DNA of 51,923 nucleotides, from contig JALKBU010000279.1 of NCBI GenBank assembly GCA_023091735.1, positions 1 to 51,923 of the forward strand, in the 5' to 3' direction. How positions within the stretch are numbered: position 1 is the stretch's first letter; each line of letters starts with the position of its first letter. This document shows, one piece after another, positions 1 through 8,038 of the stretch. The notes below the pieces were generated by a model. The model saw only the letters and a list, made by a program, of their open reading frames with translations. It was not told where the DNA came from and did not search any database. The position numbers and the translations under genes are program-made. Origin of the DNA: Trichomonas tenax (lineage: Eukaryota; Parabasalia; Trichomonadida; Trichomonadidae).

Positions 1-2
1 CA

Positions 3-230
3 AGAAAGACTAAAAAGAATGAAAAAGATGTTGAAGGAGTAACGGAGGAAAAACCAGTTAAACCTAAACGTAAGTGTACAGAAAAACAATTAGCAGCACT
101 TGCTGCAGGAAGACAGAAGAATCCGAGGTGGATAAGTAAGCGTATGAGAGAAGCAGAAGAAAGGGCTAAAGCCCTTGAGGGACAAAGTCCCGAAGAAAAG
201 AAGAAGCAGGAAGAGAAGAAATCAGAATAA
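3..230 (+). CDS. Lys/Arg-rich Maverick protein, 3' part (paralogue of the gene at 7650-7991)
   Basis: This is an open frame from the left edge of the window to a TAA at 228-230, so the 5' end is missing. The protein is very rich in Lys, Arg and Glu and shares a central block with the 113-residue protein at 7650-7991 (PKRKC-EKQLAALAA-RQKN, then RWI-KRM). The order of parts differs: the RAKALEGQSPEE palindrome-encoded segment lies after the shared block here and before it in the other copy. The function is unknown; the charge suggests nucleic-acid or particle binding, which is inference. Because it lies upstream of a Maverick terminal repeat in the same orientation as the other copy, it probably belongs to a neighbouring Maverick. 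Confidence 0.6.
   Translation, partial: RKTKKNEKDVEGVTEEKPVKPKRKCTEKQLAALAAGRQKNPRWISKRMREAEERAKALEGQSPEEKKKQEEKKSE
163..191 (+). repeat. In-frame double-hairpin palindrome, copy 1
   Basis: There are two consecutive perfect mini-palindromes. GGGCTaaAGCCC lies at 163-174 and GGGACaaaGTCCC at 179-191, joined by TTGA. The element is read in frame in the Lys-rich gene as RAKALEGQSPEE. Compared with the copies at 5112-5143 and 7813-7841, the second stem carries a paired change (GGGAC/GTCCC against GGCAC/GTGCC), so pairing is kept while the amino acids change. Confidence 0.75.
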
Positions 231-509
231 CCACTAAAATTATTTTTCAAAATTTCTGACTTCATAAAATCCTTGCCCTTTAGGGCGTGGACGAAGCCCT
301 TGCCGCTCTGCGGCTTAACCCCGTAGGGGTTTCGCTATCTTTTTCTAGTTAGTTTGTCATAAATTATTTTCAAAACTGAATACATTTTATAAAGTCATAA
401 TTTTTAAAATAAAATTAACGTTAGTTTTGGTAAGTAATTCAAAAATTTATTTTTTACATGGGGGGGACCTAACTTGTAAAACTAATTCTGTCGTAAATAT
501 ATTTAAATA
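231..509. other. Maverick terminal non-coding region, unit 1
   Basis: No gene is seen. It contains a run of GC-rich palindromes (275-329), then a block starting ACATTTTATAAAGTCATAA at 382-400 and an ACATGGGGGGGACC motif at 456-469. Both are shared with the far end of the element (8773-8791 and 8846-8858), in the same order and orientation. This marks the region as a copy of the Maverick terminal unit seen at 8770-8970. Confidence 0.6.
275..329 (+). repeat. Three GC-rich palindromes in non-coding DNA
   Basis: GCCCTTTAGGGC (275-286), GCCGCtctGCGGC (302-314) and CCCCgtaGGGG (319-329) follow one another in an otherwise AT-rich stretch. They resemble the in-gene double hairpins in size and loop length but not in exact sequence. 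Confidence 0.6.
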
Positions 510-565
510 GATGTTCGGGGAAGCCACGGCGCAGTCGTGGATTACGCGAACATCTCATTACTAAC
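382..565 (+). repeat. Maverick terminal repeat unit 1 ending in bulged hairpin
   Basis: The unit runs from the ATTTTATAAAGTCAT block through the G-run motif to the hairpin at 510-554 and TTACTAAC at 558-565. Related units occur near 8481-8639 and 8773-8968 in the same orientation. Coding sequence of polymerase B begins immediately after and partly within it. Confidence 0.55.
510..565 (+). other. Bulged hairpin plus TTACTAAC, copy 1
   Basis: The outer stem GATGTTCG (510-517) pairs with CGAACATC (547-554), and the inner stem CCACG (524-528) with CGTGG (536-540). TTACTAAC follows at 558-565. The layout matches copies at 8584-8639 and 8913-8968, although the internal loop is larger here. The last part is also translated as the first residues of the truncated polymerase frame. 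Confidence 0.6.
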
Positions 566-2486
566 TTATTTTCATAATTTATCGTATGATATCAATTTTA
601 TATTAAAATATCTCGATAAGATTACAGGTACACCTATCATTAAGGGGTCACGTACTATGTTAATTCAGGGTGAATTCGATAATAAACAGTTATTCTTTAA
701 AGATTCATACACTGTTATATCGAAGCCGTTAAAAGACTTCCACGAATGCTTTAAACTTAAGACAGGACCAAAAGAAGTATTTCCATATCAGTAGTACACA
801 AGTGAGCTGTTAAAGAATTCAAATAAAATCGTAGTCATCAATGACGCATTAAATTACGTCGAAGATAGAGAAACATTCATTAAAAACATTGATGATATTA
901 AGGGATGTAGACTCAGTGATACAACATTTGATTTAGAAAGATATTCAACATATTATTGTGCTCAAGATGTAAGGATTTTACGTGAAGGATTCATGAAATT
1001 CAAAGATGATATATATAAAGAATTTGGTTTGAATGTTTTCGAATTCGTATCCATTTGTTCAGTAAGTAATAAATTATTTGAAAATAGAGTATATTACCCT
1101 AACGGTAATTTATTTGATCTCGCTAATAAACCACGTGAATTTATCAGTCGATGCATTCATGGAGGAAGATGTATATTATGCCTTAATGTTAAGCAGATTA
1201 ATAACACTATTTACTTAATATCTGATTTCGATGCTGTTTCACTTTATCCTTCAGCAATTGCTAGACTGTATACGTTAGAAGGAATACCAAAAGTAATGAA
1301 AAAAGAAATGTTAAGCGCTGAATACTTAATTAATCATTTATTCGATGATGAACAGGTTGAGCCAACAACTGAAAAATTCATTTCGGGATTCTTTGCAGAA
1401 ATAGAAATAACAGATATTGGAATTCCTCGAGAACTACCATTAATTGTTGTTGATCCTGAACTAAATCCTGAACTCAAAGTTCCAAGAAGTTCTAACACTT
1501 GCTGTCGAATGATGGTTGACCAAATATCACTTGTTGATCTTATCAAATATCAAGGACTTAAATACAACGTAATTAAAGGCTATTATTTCAGTGATAAAAG
1601 AGACTACAGAATACAACAGGAAATAAAGAAGTTGTTCGAGTTGAGATTGAGATATAAAAAGGAAGAAAACCCTTTACAAGAAATAATTAAATTGATTTTA
1701 AACAGTATTTACGGTAAAACAATATTGTCACCAATTGAAACAAAAATAAACTTCATTAATAATGTGGATGTAATGAGGTATATAAATAAGAATTATAATG
1801 AAATCATTAAATTTGAGGAATTGGAAGGATCTGATAAAATCATATTTAAGACTCAGAAAAGCATATGTCGACATTTCAATTTCTGGCTTTTAGGCGTTAA
1901 TATATTATCAATGTCAAAACACATTATGAATGAAGTAATATGCACTGCCGAGGATTTAGGAATTAAGGTCTTTTATGAGGATACCGATTCGATTCATGTA
2001 TTTGATAAAGAAATTCCAAGACTCGCAGAAGAGTTTAAGAAGAGATACGGAAGAGAATTAATTGGTAAGAACCTCGGTCAATTTCATTCAGACTTTGCAG
2101 AAATCACTGAAGACCATCAATCATTCGCTTATAAATCCATATTTTGTGGAAAGAAGACATACATCGATCAACTCACTAATGACTTAAACGAAATTGCCTT
2201 TCACTATAGAATGAAGGGAGTAAAGCAAGATGTAATTGCTATTACTGCTAATGAAATGTTTCCTGATGTTATTCCTGTAAAATTTGACGAGGAATTAAAA
2301 CTACATGTTCCAATTGGAACTTGTGTTAAAGATAGTGAATTTTCAATTATGAAATTATATGAGACACTATATGAAGGAGAAGAAATAGCATTTGATTTAT
2401 GTAGAAGTAGCAAGCCCTGTTTTGACAAAAAATTCAATTTCACCGTTGAGACAAAGCAATCTTTCATCAGAAAATTGAAGTTCTGA
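537..2486 (+). pseudogene. polB: Maverick/Polinton protein-primed DNA polymerase B, 5'-truncated, one in-frame TAG
   Basis: This is one continuous frame of about 650 codons, interrupted only by a TAG at 792-794. Visible exonuclease motifs are ExoII (HNLSYD, near 570-590) and ExoIII (YCAQDV, near 954-971). Polymerase motifs are A (DFDAVSLYPS, from 1224), B (NSIYGKT, near 1700) and C (EDTDSIHV, near 1980), the normal order for family B protein-primed polymerases. The ExoI region and everything upstream are absent. No ATG precedes ExoII, and the frame opens inside the bulged hairpin at 510-554. Polintons use this enzyme to replicate their own DNA. Truncation plus TAG indicate a dead copy, although the ATG at 993 would still give a polymerase-domain protein lacking the exonuclease. 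Confidence 0.85.
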
Positions 2487-3186
2487 GATCTTTTTGATAT
2501 ATTCCTTCAACCGTTAAATTAATAGGTGATTTTAATTTAATGAGTACACTGAATGAATCCACTAATGTAAAACTTAGATTTAGGAGATCAAATGAATTTA
2601 TTTTTACATAATTACCGGGGTCTTTGAATAATAAAGGTAAATTAGGAATGAACATCCCGATAATGTTATAACATATGGAAACATACTCGAGATTAAAAGA
2701 TGTATTAATTCCTACGACATTTGATATTTTTGATCGAATGAATAAATTATTTCCATAATTAAGATAAGGAACGGATGATGATGTATATTTTTTAGTCATT
2801 GACTTTAAAGGGAAGTTTTCGAAGTATAATCCCATTAATAACTTGACTCTATGGCTGGCATCAATGATTTCAAAATCATTTTGAGATGAAAATGTAAGTG
2901 TCGACACTTCATTTAATGTAACAATAACAACCCCAGCAAATAACATATTCAATTCTTCCGCTAATGTTTCTATTTCATAACATGTCTTTTCTTTAAATCT
3001 GAATGTGTGGATGATTTCATTTATTTTTATTTTCATAAAGTCTGTCTCGTCTGTAATAATAAATGATGTAATGGTTGAAAAATTTTTTATTCTAAACATT
3101 AATTGTTCAGTTGTTGATATAGGTGTTCCTGAAAATTTGAGTGTGCCGTAATCACTGGGATCTCTGGATTTCAAATAATACAACAT
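2467..3186 (-). CDS. Probable Maverick minor capsid (penton-like) protein
   Basis: The Met at 3186 (about 239 residues) is preferred to the longer frame reaching 3279, because the latter overlaps the divergent gene starting at 3240 and adds only a Lys/Phe-rich leader. The protein is hydrophobic and beta-rich in appearance, with a Tyr-x-Ile-Glu-x-Leu segment, an HRVKLLMGLY segment and a C-terminal strand-rich part, the layout I associate with single-jelly-roll minor capsid proteins of Polintons. The assignment rests on general pattern and neighbourhood (polymerase, major capsid), not on an alignment. Its 3' end overlaps the polymerase stop region by about 20 bp tail to tail. Confidence 0.5.
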   Translation of the reverse strand: MLYYLKSRDPSDYGTLKFSGTPISTTEQLMFRIKNFSTITSFIITDETDFMKIKINEIIHTFRFKEKTCYEIETLAEELNMLFAGVVIVTLNEVSTLTFSSQNDFEIIDASHRVKLLMGLYFENFPLKSMTKKYTSSSVPYLNYGNNLFIRSKISNVVGINTSFNLEYVSICYNIIGMFIPNLPLLFKDPGNYVKINSFDLLNLSFTLVDSFSVLIKLKSPINLTVEGIYQKDLRTSIF

Positions 3187-3239
3187 TTTTTTATTAATAT
3201 TAAAAATGTCAATTTTATATTTTTTTAAAAAAATAATAA

Positions 3240-4064
3240 ATGAACGATAAACCATATAAAACAGAATACGTGTATACAAAGGCGCCCAAAATTAAAGATT
3301 CACGTTATATTTATGAATTTCCGAAACACTGGTTCGAGAATCCAGGAAAGAAAGCAATCGAAGTCAGAAGTGTAAAATTCATTCCTGCAGAGCGTTCACT
3401 AATTTTATTTAACTTTTCAGTTGTTAAAGGTAATGAAAAATTCAGACCGCTAATTAATGTTAGCCTATCCGAGGGTGATTCTATGAATAAGTTTAATGAA
3501 ATACTCAAACATGACTTACTATATCTCCACTCGACGAAATCATCAACTATTGAACCGTTTGAGTATCAGATAGGGTATAATCAATCCGATAATACATTTC
3601 AATTTATTATTACTAGCAATAATAACATTTATTTCGAATTTGTTAATACAGAGAAATTTGCGAGTGAAGATTTAAGGAGGATTTTAGGAATTGATGACGA
3701 CTCAATTTTTCAGAATATGGGAAGGTATTGTGCTGGATCTATTACTAAAGATGAACTGCTTCGATGGATTCCCTCGAATGTTGAGTTAGGTTTTGACTCA
3801 TTAGGTCACATCATTAAAATTAAATTCAAAAATGTATGGAACCGTGGAGCTGTTGCTGTTAAGTCTTCACTATCAAATATAGGTGATGAATCATTCTTTT
3901 GCATCGCTAATGAGTCATTAGCGCCTACTAAATATTATCATGTCAATGGTTTCAATTCAACATTTGATATTACACTTTACAGTCTCACTGGTGGTGAAAG
4001 AGTGATTTTACCGAATGATGGAAGAGATGTTGTCATTGTTGAATTAATTTTAATTGCTTATTAA
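3240..4064 (+). CDS. Maverick protein of 274 aa, candidate structural (minor capsid-like) protein
   Basis: The gene is divergent from that at 2467-3186 with about 53 bp between starts. The N terminus is polar with a Tyr/Phe-rich strand (RYIYEFPKHWF), followed by beta-rich segments and an ASEDLRRILGI stretch at a place comparable to HRVKLLMGLY in the neighbour. The C terminus is hydrophobic (VIVELILIAY). No enzyme motif is visible. Position beside the probable penton gene and upstream of the major capsid gene suggests a virion part. The next small ORF begins directly after its stop (TAA then ATGATG), so the two may share a transcript. Confidence 0.45.
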   Translation: MNDKPYKTEYVYTKAPKIKDSRYIYEFPKHWFENPGKKAIEVRSVKFIPAERSLILFNFSVVKGNEKFRPLINVSLSEGDSMNKFNEILKHDLLYLHSTKSSTIEPFEYQIGYNQSDNTFQFIITSNNNIYFEFVNTEKFASEDLRRILGIDDDSIFQNMGRYCAGSITKDELLRWIPSNVELGFDSLGHIIKIKFKNVWNRGAVAVKSSLSNIGDESFFCIANESLAPTKYYHVNGFNSTFDITLYSLTGGERVILPNDGRDVVIVELILIAY

Positions 4065-4268
4065 ATGATGAATTTAATATTTGATGACGGAGACGGTCTT
4101 GTTGTCATTGATAATATCAGAAAGTGTGAAAATATTTTAAATCGCATGAATGAAATCAAGGCAAAATATTTTAATTCCGAAGATATAAAAATAATGCTGA
4201 CATTTTCAGATAATAATAAATATTATCAAATAATTATATCAAAGAATACAAATGATAAAAATATATGA
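4065..4268 (+). CDS. Small Maverick protein, unknown (67 aa)
   Basis: The start codon abuts the stop of the 274-residue gene with no spacer. The protein is acidic at the N terminus (FDDGDGLVVIDN) and otherwise a mixed alpha/beta-looking sequence without recognised motifs. Tight spacing supports it as a real downstream cistron or as the remnant of a longer gene. No function can be given. Confidence 0.4.
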   Translation: MMNLIFDDGDGLVVIDNIRKCENILNRMNEIKAKYFNSEDIKIMLTFSDNNKYYQIIISKNTNDKNI

Positions 4269-4292
4269 TAAAAATATTTTTACGTGATATAA

Positions 4293-4436
4293 ATGAAATT
4301 GTCGAGTAAGATATTACTAATAGTTAGTATATATTTAATTTCTCATGAATTGAGAAAATGGTATGAGGTCATGCATGAATTCGTTGATGAAGAAGAGGAA
4401 GACATACCAGAAAGTGTAAGACATGTTTATATTTAA
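4293..4436 (+). CDS. Small membrane protein, unknown (47 aa)
   Basis: An ATG at 4293 opens a 48-codon frame ending with TAA at 4434-4436. The N terminus is a hydrophobic helix (ILLIVSIYLI), followed by a basic/aromatic turn and an acidic tail (EEEEDIPES). Its last bases overlap the 3' end of the minus-strand gene at 4433-4819 by four bases. Small membrane proteins are common in Polinton-like viruses, but this one is not recognised. Confidence 0.35.
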   Translation: MKLSSKILLIVSIYLISHELRKWYEVMHEFVDEEEEDIPESVRHVYI

Positions 4437-4819
4437 ATTCTTAATACAGGATATGTAAACATACGATATGCACCTTCTTCGCCTAATGGATGGAGTTTAG
4501 TACCGACTGGTTCATCAACTTTTCGTGAAGTTGTTAATTCCTGAGGGAAGTTGTTCGAATATGAATTTTGAGGTGATGGCTTCTCATTTGGTTTCGCATA
4601 TGCTCTTTGTCCTCTGACATAATATAAATTTGTGCCAAAACTTCCATCATTGACGTATATTTTTGGATCAGGACCTTTAGGTATATTTCTTCCTCTCTTT
4701 CTTGCTTTCATGTTTATATTTTCAGCATTCCTGATTGTAACTCCTTTATCATCATGACTTAATATATTTATTGGGTTCACCTGCTGAACAGAATCTTCTA
4801 ATACTGGGGTTTCACTCAT
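4433..4819 (-). CDS. Maverick protein, unknown (128 aa)
   Basis: This is a polar, Pro/Asn-rich and probably flexible protein with a basic patch (MKARKRGRNIPKG) in its first third and a more hydrophobic C terminus. It is divergently arranged with the 221-residue gene at 4856 with about 36 bp between starts, repeating the compact divergent layout of the element. No domain is recognised. A virion-associated or DNA-condensing role is possible from the basic patch and context, but this is inference only. Confidence 0.5.
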   Translation of the reverse strand: MSETPVLEDSVQQVNPINILSHDDKGVTIRNAENINMKARKRGRNIPKGPDPKIYVNDGSFGTNLYYVRGQRAYAKPNEKPSPQNSYSNNFPQELTTSRKVDEPVGTKLHPLGEEGAYRMFTYPVLRI

Positions 4820-4855
4820 TTTTTATTGAAATAAAAGTTTTTTATTATAAAGTAA

Positions 4856-5521
4856 ATGAGAAGTCAAAGTATTTTTGCTGGAGCTGTTAATGTTCCCATC
4901 GAGCCAACAAGTAATGTTGATTCAAGGACAACAAATAATATTATCATTAAAAACTATAGCTCTGATAAATTAAGTAATGAAATGGAACTGAAAGACATAA
5001 AAGAAGCAACAGCTGCTGATTCCGTGAGAGTTGAGTACGCCCCAAAGTGGCTCAGGCTCGAAGAGCCATACCCACCTCCACCAGTCCCAATTATAACGAG
5101 AGAAGCAGAATGGGCTCAAAGAGCCCTTGAGGCACAAAGTGCCGAAGTGAATCCTTATCATAGCACGAGGATGAATTATAAATCAGTTGATGAATTCCTC
5201 CTTTCATTATATCAGAATATACTGCTAGACCAACATAAGAAATTAATATACAATTTAGTTTCACACGATCAAATTCTATTACCGAAAGAAGATCTTGAAA
5301 CACTTATTGCATTAAAAACAGGTCATAAAGTCATTATTGATTTATTAGATCTTGAAACTTCATGCTGCCTTAAATATTCGCCATTTCTGAAAATATCGCA
5401 GATAAGAGTGATTGAACAAGAAGGAACGAGTGGAGTTGATTTTAAATATAAATATTTGAATGATTACATGGATATAATCACTAAATATAAAATTTGTTTG
5501 AAGTACGTCCTTGTGAACTAA
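4856..5521 (+). CDS. Maverick protein with palindrome-encoded insert, unknown (221 aa)
   Basis: The N-terminal third is low-complexity and polar. A proline-rich stretch (EPYPPPPVPI) is followed by EWAQRALEAQSAEV, which is encoded by the double-hairpin palindrome at 5112-5143. The C-terminal half is a more regular alpha-rich domain (SVDEFLLSLYQNILLDQHKKLIYNLVSHD onward, with two Cys in ETSCCLKYS). No family is recognised. The 3' end lies 14 bp from the 3' end of the convergent capsid gene. Confidence 0.5.
   Translation: MRSQSIFAGAVNVPIEPTSNVDSRTTNNIIIKNYSSDKLSNEMELKDIKEATAADSVRVEYAPKWLRLEEPYPPPPVPIITREAEWAQRALEAQSAEVNPYHSTRMNYKSVDEFLLSLYQNILLDQHKKLIYNLVSHDQILLPKEDLETLIALKTGHKVIIDLLDLETSCCLKYSPFLKISQIRVIEQEGTSGVDFKYKYLNDYMDIITKYKICLKYVLVN
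5049..5067 (+). repeat. GC-rich palindrome next to double hairpin
   Basis: GGCTC at 5049-5053 pairs with GAGCC at 5063-5067 with a short loop, 45 bp before the double hairpin in the same gene. It may be a decayed relative of that element. Confidence 0.35.
5112..5143 (+). repeat. In-frame double-hairpin palindrome, copy 2
   Basis: GGGCTCaaaGAGCCC (5112-5126) is followed after TTGA by GGCACaaaGTGCC (5131-5143). It is read in frame as QRALEAQSAEV inside the 221-residue protein. The linker and second stem match copy 3 exactly, while the first stem is longer by paired bases. The host gene otherwise has no similarity to the Lys-rich genes, so the element rather than the gene is shared. Confidence 0.75.
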
Positions 5522-5535
5522 AAATAAATTTATTT

Positions 5536-7104
5536 TTATTCAGCTTCGGCGGCTAAGTTGTAATCATCAATTCTAATATCTGGTGGTCCATTTGGTCTTG
5601 CTTGAATTGCAAAGCAGCAATGTCTCAAGAATCCAATTTGTGGCTTTTCCTTAAATGGTGTGTCATCCTGCGATGTTGTAACAGTTAATTTATATGTAAT
5701 CGGTGAATTTGATGCTTGACCCTGTTGGAATGTAAAGTCCGTTTCTGTTGGAAATCCCATTAAGAAATGAGTGGTATCATTGCTGACATAACCATTGTCT
5801 TCGTTCGCTAAAGTCGTTAATGACTTCATAACATCAACATTAAAGCCAATCATATCATTATTAGTATTGCATGCATTAGATACGATTTCATAATATGCTG
5901 GACTATTTGTAGATTCAGATTCTGATGGAATTGTACCGTAAGCTCCCATGAATATTTGAACATCATTAAATAAAGGATTCTCGAAATTCGTTAAGTATTC
6001 GGGTGTCTTTTGGAATAAGAACCAGATCGAATTAACATTAATGGGTGTATATTCTCTTGTAAATGTACATTTAGCATTTGATTTATTAGAAATTGTTCCA
6101 TCCATGGGCATCCAATCCATCAACTTGATTGGGAAACATAAAGCCTGATTTGTGTAATGCTCAACAAGTTCAGAATAAACGTTAGGATCTAATGAGAAGT
6201 TCTTGCCTAAAACGGCGCAATCTGTAAATTGTGCCTTAACTTTTGTTAGCTTTTGCACTCCAGTTGTTATTGTAATTGCTTTTATCGATGAATCCTGGGT
6301 AACTGATGTAATCATTGTGAACTCCTGAGACCATGGAACGAAGTGATTCGTAAGTTTTGGATATTCAACTACTTTTGCAACATTGTTAGGTGTGATTAAA
6401 CAATCCTCGACAGAAAGAGGACATACCTGCAAGGCATCACTTGTGAACTTCACTTTAATCTGAATATTACCTGCAAAGTCAGGAATAAATCTTATCGCTT
6501 CGAATGGTAAGAATTTTCTAACAGGAAGCTTTAAAGGAATTTCAACATTGATTTCAGAATTAGCAGATTTACCTCCACAATCTACAACCTGACCAGATCT
6601 GACAGTATTAACTCTCTTCCATACGTCCGCATGTCTTGTTTTACTGAACACATCAACCTTTTTAACAGTTTCAGTTGTTCCACAATTTGAAATCACACAT
6701 GCTTCAAATATTGCATTATCAGTGGAATATAAAGATCTACCATTAGCGAGAATTTGATAAGATCCTGCAAAATATACTGTATCATCACATCCGAGCCATA
6801 AAGCAGGATTATTAGTATTTGGAATAGCTGAAGCAGCAACTGCTTTAGAAAGTTTATAAGTACTTTTATAAGTAAATAGTAAATTAATATTGTATAAATC
6901 AATCATATTTTCACCCTTAGGGCTAATATTAAATGTTGTATAAGAGTTATCATTTATATCCTTCGGTGATGCTGGATCTTTTGACGGAACATATCTTCTA
7001 TTAGTATCATCTACCTGAATGGCATTATCTATGATATCAAAGTAACTTCTGATTTGATGATAATGCTCTGCTGGTGTAAATTCATTTAATTGCTTGTTCT
7101 CCAT
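5536..7104 (-). CDS. Maverick/Polinton major capsid protein (double jelly-roll type)
   Basis: This is an intact 522-residue frame. Length, beta-rich composition and the central block FLPFEAIRFIPDFAGNIQIK (around residues 200-220) fit the double jelly-roll major capsid proteins described for Polintons (Krupovic and co-workers reported MCPs in Polintons including trichomonad ones). It would form the capsomer trimers of an icosahedral particle. The ATG at 7104 follows AT-rich DNA 21 bp after the TAA of the next gene, which is transcribed in the same direction, so the two may be co-transcribed. Unlike the polymerase gene it shows no break, so the capsid gene has stayed open. Confidence 0.8.
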   Translation of the reverse strand: MENKQLNEFTPAEHYHQIRSYFDIIDNAIQVDDTNRRYVPSKDPASPKDINDNSYTTFNISPKGENMIDLYNINLLFTYKSTYKLSKAVAASAIPNTNNPALWLGCDDTVYFAGSYQILANGRSLYSTDNAIFEACVISNCGTTETVKKVDVFSKTRHADVWKRVNTVRSGQVVDCGGKSANSEINVEIPLKLPVRKFLPFEAIRFIPDFAGNIQIKVKFTSDALQVCPLSVEDCLITPNNVAKVVEYPKLTNHFVPWSQEFTMITSVTQDSSIKAITITTGVQKLTKVKAQFTDCAVLGKNFSLDPNVYSELVEHYTNQALCFPIKLMDWMPMDGTISNKSNAKCTFTREYTPINVNSIWFLFQKTPEYLTNFENPLFNDVQIFMGAYGTIPSESESTNSPAYYEIVSNACNTNNDMIGFNVDVMKSLTTLANEDNGYVSNDTTHFLMGFPTETDFTFQQGQASNSPITYKLTVTTSQDDTPFKEKPQIGFLRHCCFAIQARPNGPPDIRIDDYNLAAEAE

Positions 7105-7128
7105 TTATTAAGGAATAAAAAATAATAT

Positions 7129-7596
7129 TTAATGTAAAACTCTAACTCTTCTTCTTGATGGATTTCTTGGAGTAGCATTTAATTTTTCCTGTATGTTTGC
7201 ATTTGGTGGGGTCTTCTCTACTTTTTCAGCTATGTTAGAAACGAATTGTTTGTTCTCTTCTGTTTCCTTTTGACGCTCAACAGAATTGTTATTCATGTCT
7301 TTTGATTCAGTACTTCGTTCAAGTACTTCAAGCATTTTTTCGAGAAGCATCTTATTCGTCACTGATTCATAGACAGGAACAGTTGCGGGTTCATTCTTTA
7401 CTTCATTATTTATTTCAGTCTTCGTTTCATTCTTTACTTCATTCTTATCTTCAGTAGTTGTTGTAGGTAATGGAACTTTTCGTTTTCTAGCCTGAATGTT
7501 TCCGTTTTTGTCTTTCATGACATAATATAATGGATGTTCGATTCCTTTTGTGTCATTAATAATTATCGAGTTTCTTTCAGATCGACTCAAGCTCAT
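7129..7596 (-). CDS. Maverick protein, Lys/Glu/Asn-rich, unknown (155 aa)
   Basis: The N terminus is basic and fairly ordered (SRSERNSIIINDTKG, YYVMKDKNGNIQARKRKVPLP). The middle carries repeated KNE-type segments (NEVKNETKTEINNEVKNEP). A predicted helix with KMLLEKMLEVLERS precedes a disordered stretch and an arginine-rich C terminus (NPSRRRVRVLH). The Arg-rich tail could bind DNA or the particle interior; that is inference. It lies just upstream of the major capsid gene on the same strand, and 54 bp separate its start from the divergent gene at 7650. Confidence 0.5.
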   Translation of the reverse strand: MSLSRSERNSIIINDTKGIEHPLYYVMKDKNGNIQARKRKVPLPTTTTEDKNEVKNETKTEINNEVKNEPATVPVYESVTNKMLLEKMLEVLERSTESKDMNNNSVERQKETEENKQFVSNIAEKVEKTPPNANIQEKLNATPRNPSRRRVRVLH

Positions 7597-7649
7597 ATTT
7601 AATCTGAGTTAAAAAATAATATTTTTAATTTTTTATCCCATAATAAATC

Positions 7650-7991
7650 ATGGATTGCGAACAATCCCGGGCACAGAGTGCCTTGACAGATATCGAAGCT
7701 CTTAAATTATCTTTGAAGGAAGAAATATTAAATGAACTCAAGGCAACACAGAAACCAAAGAAGAATAAAAAGTCTGAAGAAAAGACAGATGTAGGATTCG
7801 CTCCTTCAGAACGGGCTAAAGCCCTTGAGGCACAAAGTGCCGAAGAGAAACAAGTTAAGCCTAAACGTAAATGCAGTGAAAAGCAGTTAGCAGCTCTTGC
7901 AGCAAGCAGGCAGAAGAATCTGCGATGGATTGCAAAAAGAATGAAGGAAGAAGAAGCAAAGAAGAAGGAAGAACAGAAGAAGACTGAATAA
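7650..7991 (+). CDS. Lys/Arg-rich Maverick protein with palindrome-encoded insert (113 aa)
   Basis: This highly charged protein has an N-terminal acidic/amphipathic part, then KPKKNKKSEEK, the palindrome-encoded RAKALEAQSAEE, the conserved block PKRKC-EKQLAALAASRQKN, and a Lys/Glu-rich C-terminal helix. It is a paralogue of the partial gene at 3-230, and the palindrome sits at a different point relative to the shared block. A second GC-rich palindrome, GGCACagaGTGCC, lies at 7670-7682 in its first codons. The AALAASRQKN-type block looks like a short DNA-binding helix, but no family is recognised. Confidence 0.6.
   Translation: MDCEQSRAQSALTDIEALKLSLKEEILNELKATQKPKKNKKSEEKTDVGFAPSERAKALEAQSAEEKQVKPKRKCSEKQLAALAASRQKNLRWIAKRMKEEEAKKKEEQKKTE
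7670..7682 (+). repeat. Half-element palindrome near start of Lys-rich gene
   Basis: GGCACagaGTGCC has the same stem as the second hairpin of copies 2 and 3. It is read in frame as part of SRAQSALTD, so it could be a partial or decayed copy of the double-hairpin element. Confidence 0.45.
7813..7841 (+). repeat. In-frame double-hairpin palindrome, copy 3
   Basis: GGGCTaaAGCCC (7813-7824), linker TTGA, then GGCACaaaGTGCC (7829-7841). It is read in frame as RAKALEAQSAEE. The first stem equals copy 1 and the second equals copy 2. Confidence 0.75.
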
Positions 7992-8038
7992 AACATTTTC
8001 ATATTATTTTTGTCATAGGTGGGAAAAATAAATTATAA

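Noticed and set aside
4970..5303. Minus-strand open frames opposite the 221-residue Maverick gene
   Set aside because: They are shadows of the plus-strand gene with unlikely composition.
7625..8002. 125-codon minus-strand frame opposite the Lys-rich gene
   Set aside because: It is the antisense shadow of a Lys/Glu-rich gene, giving Phe/Leu/Ser-rich sequence.
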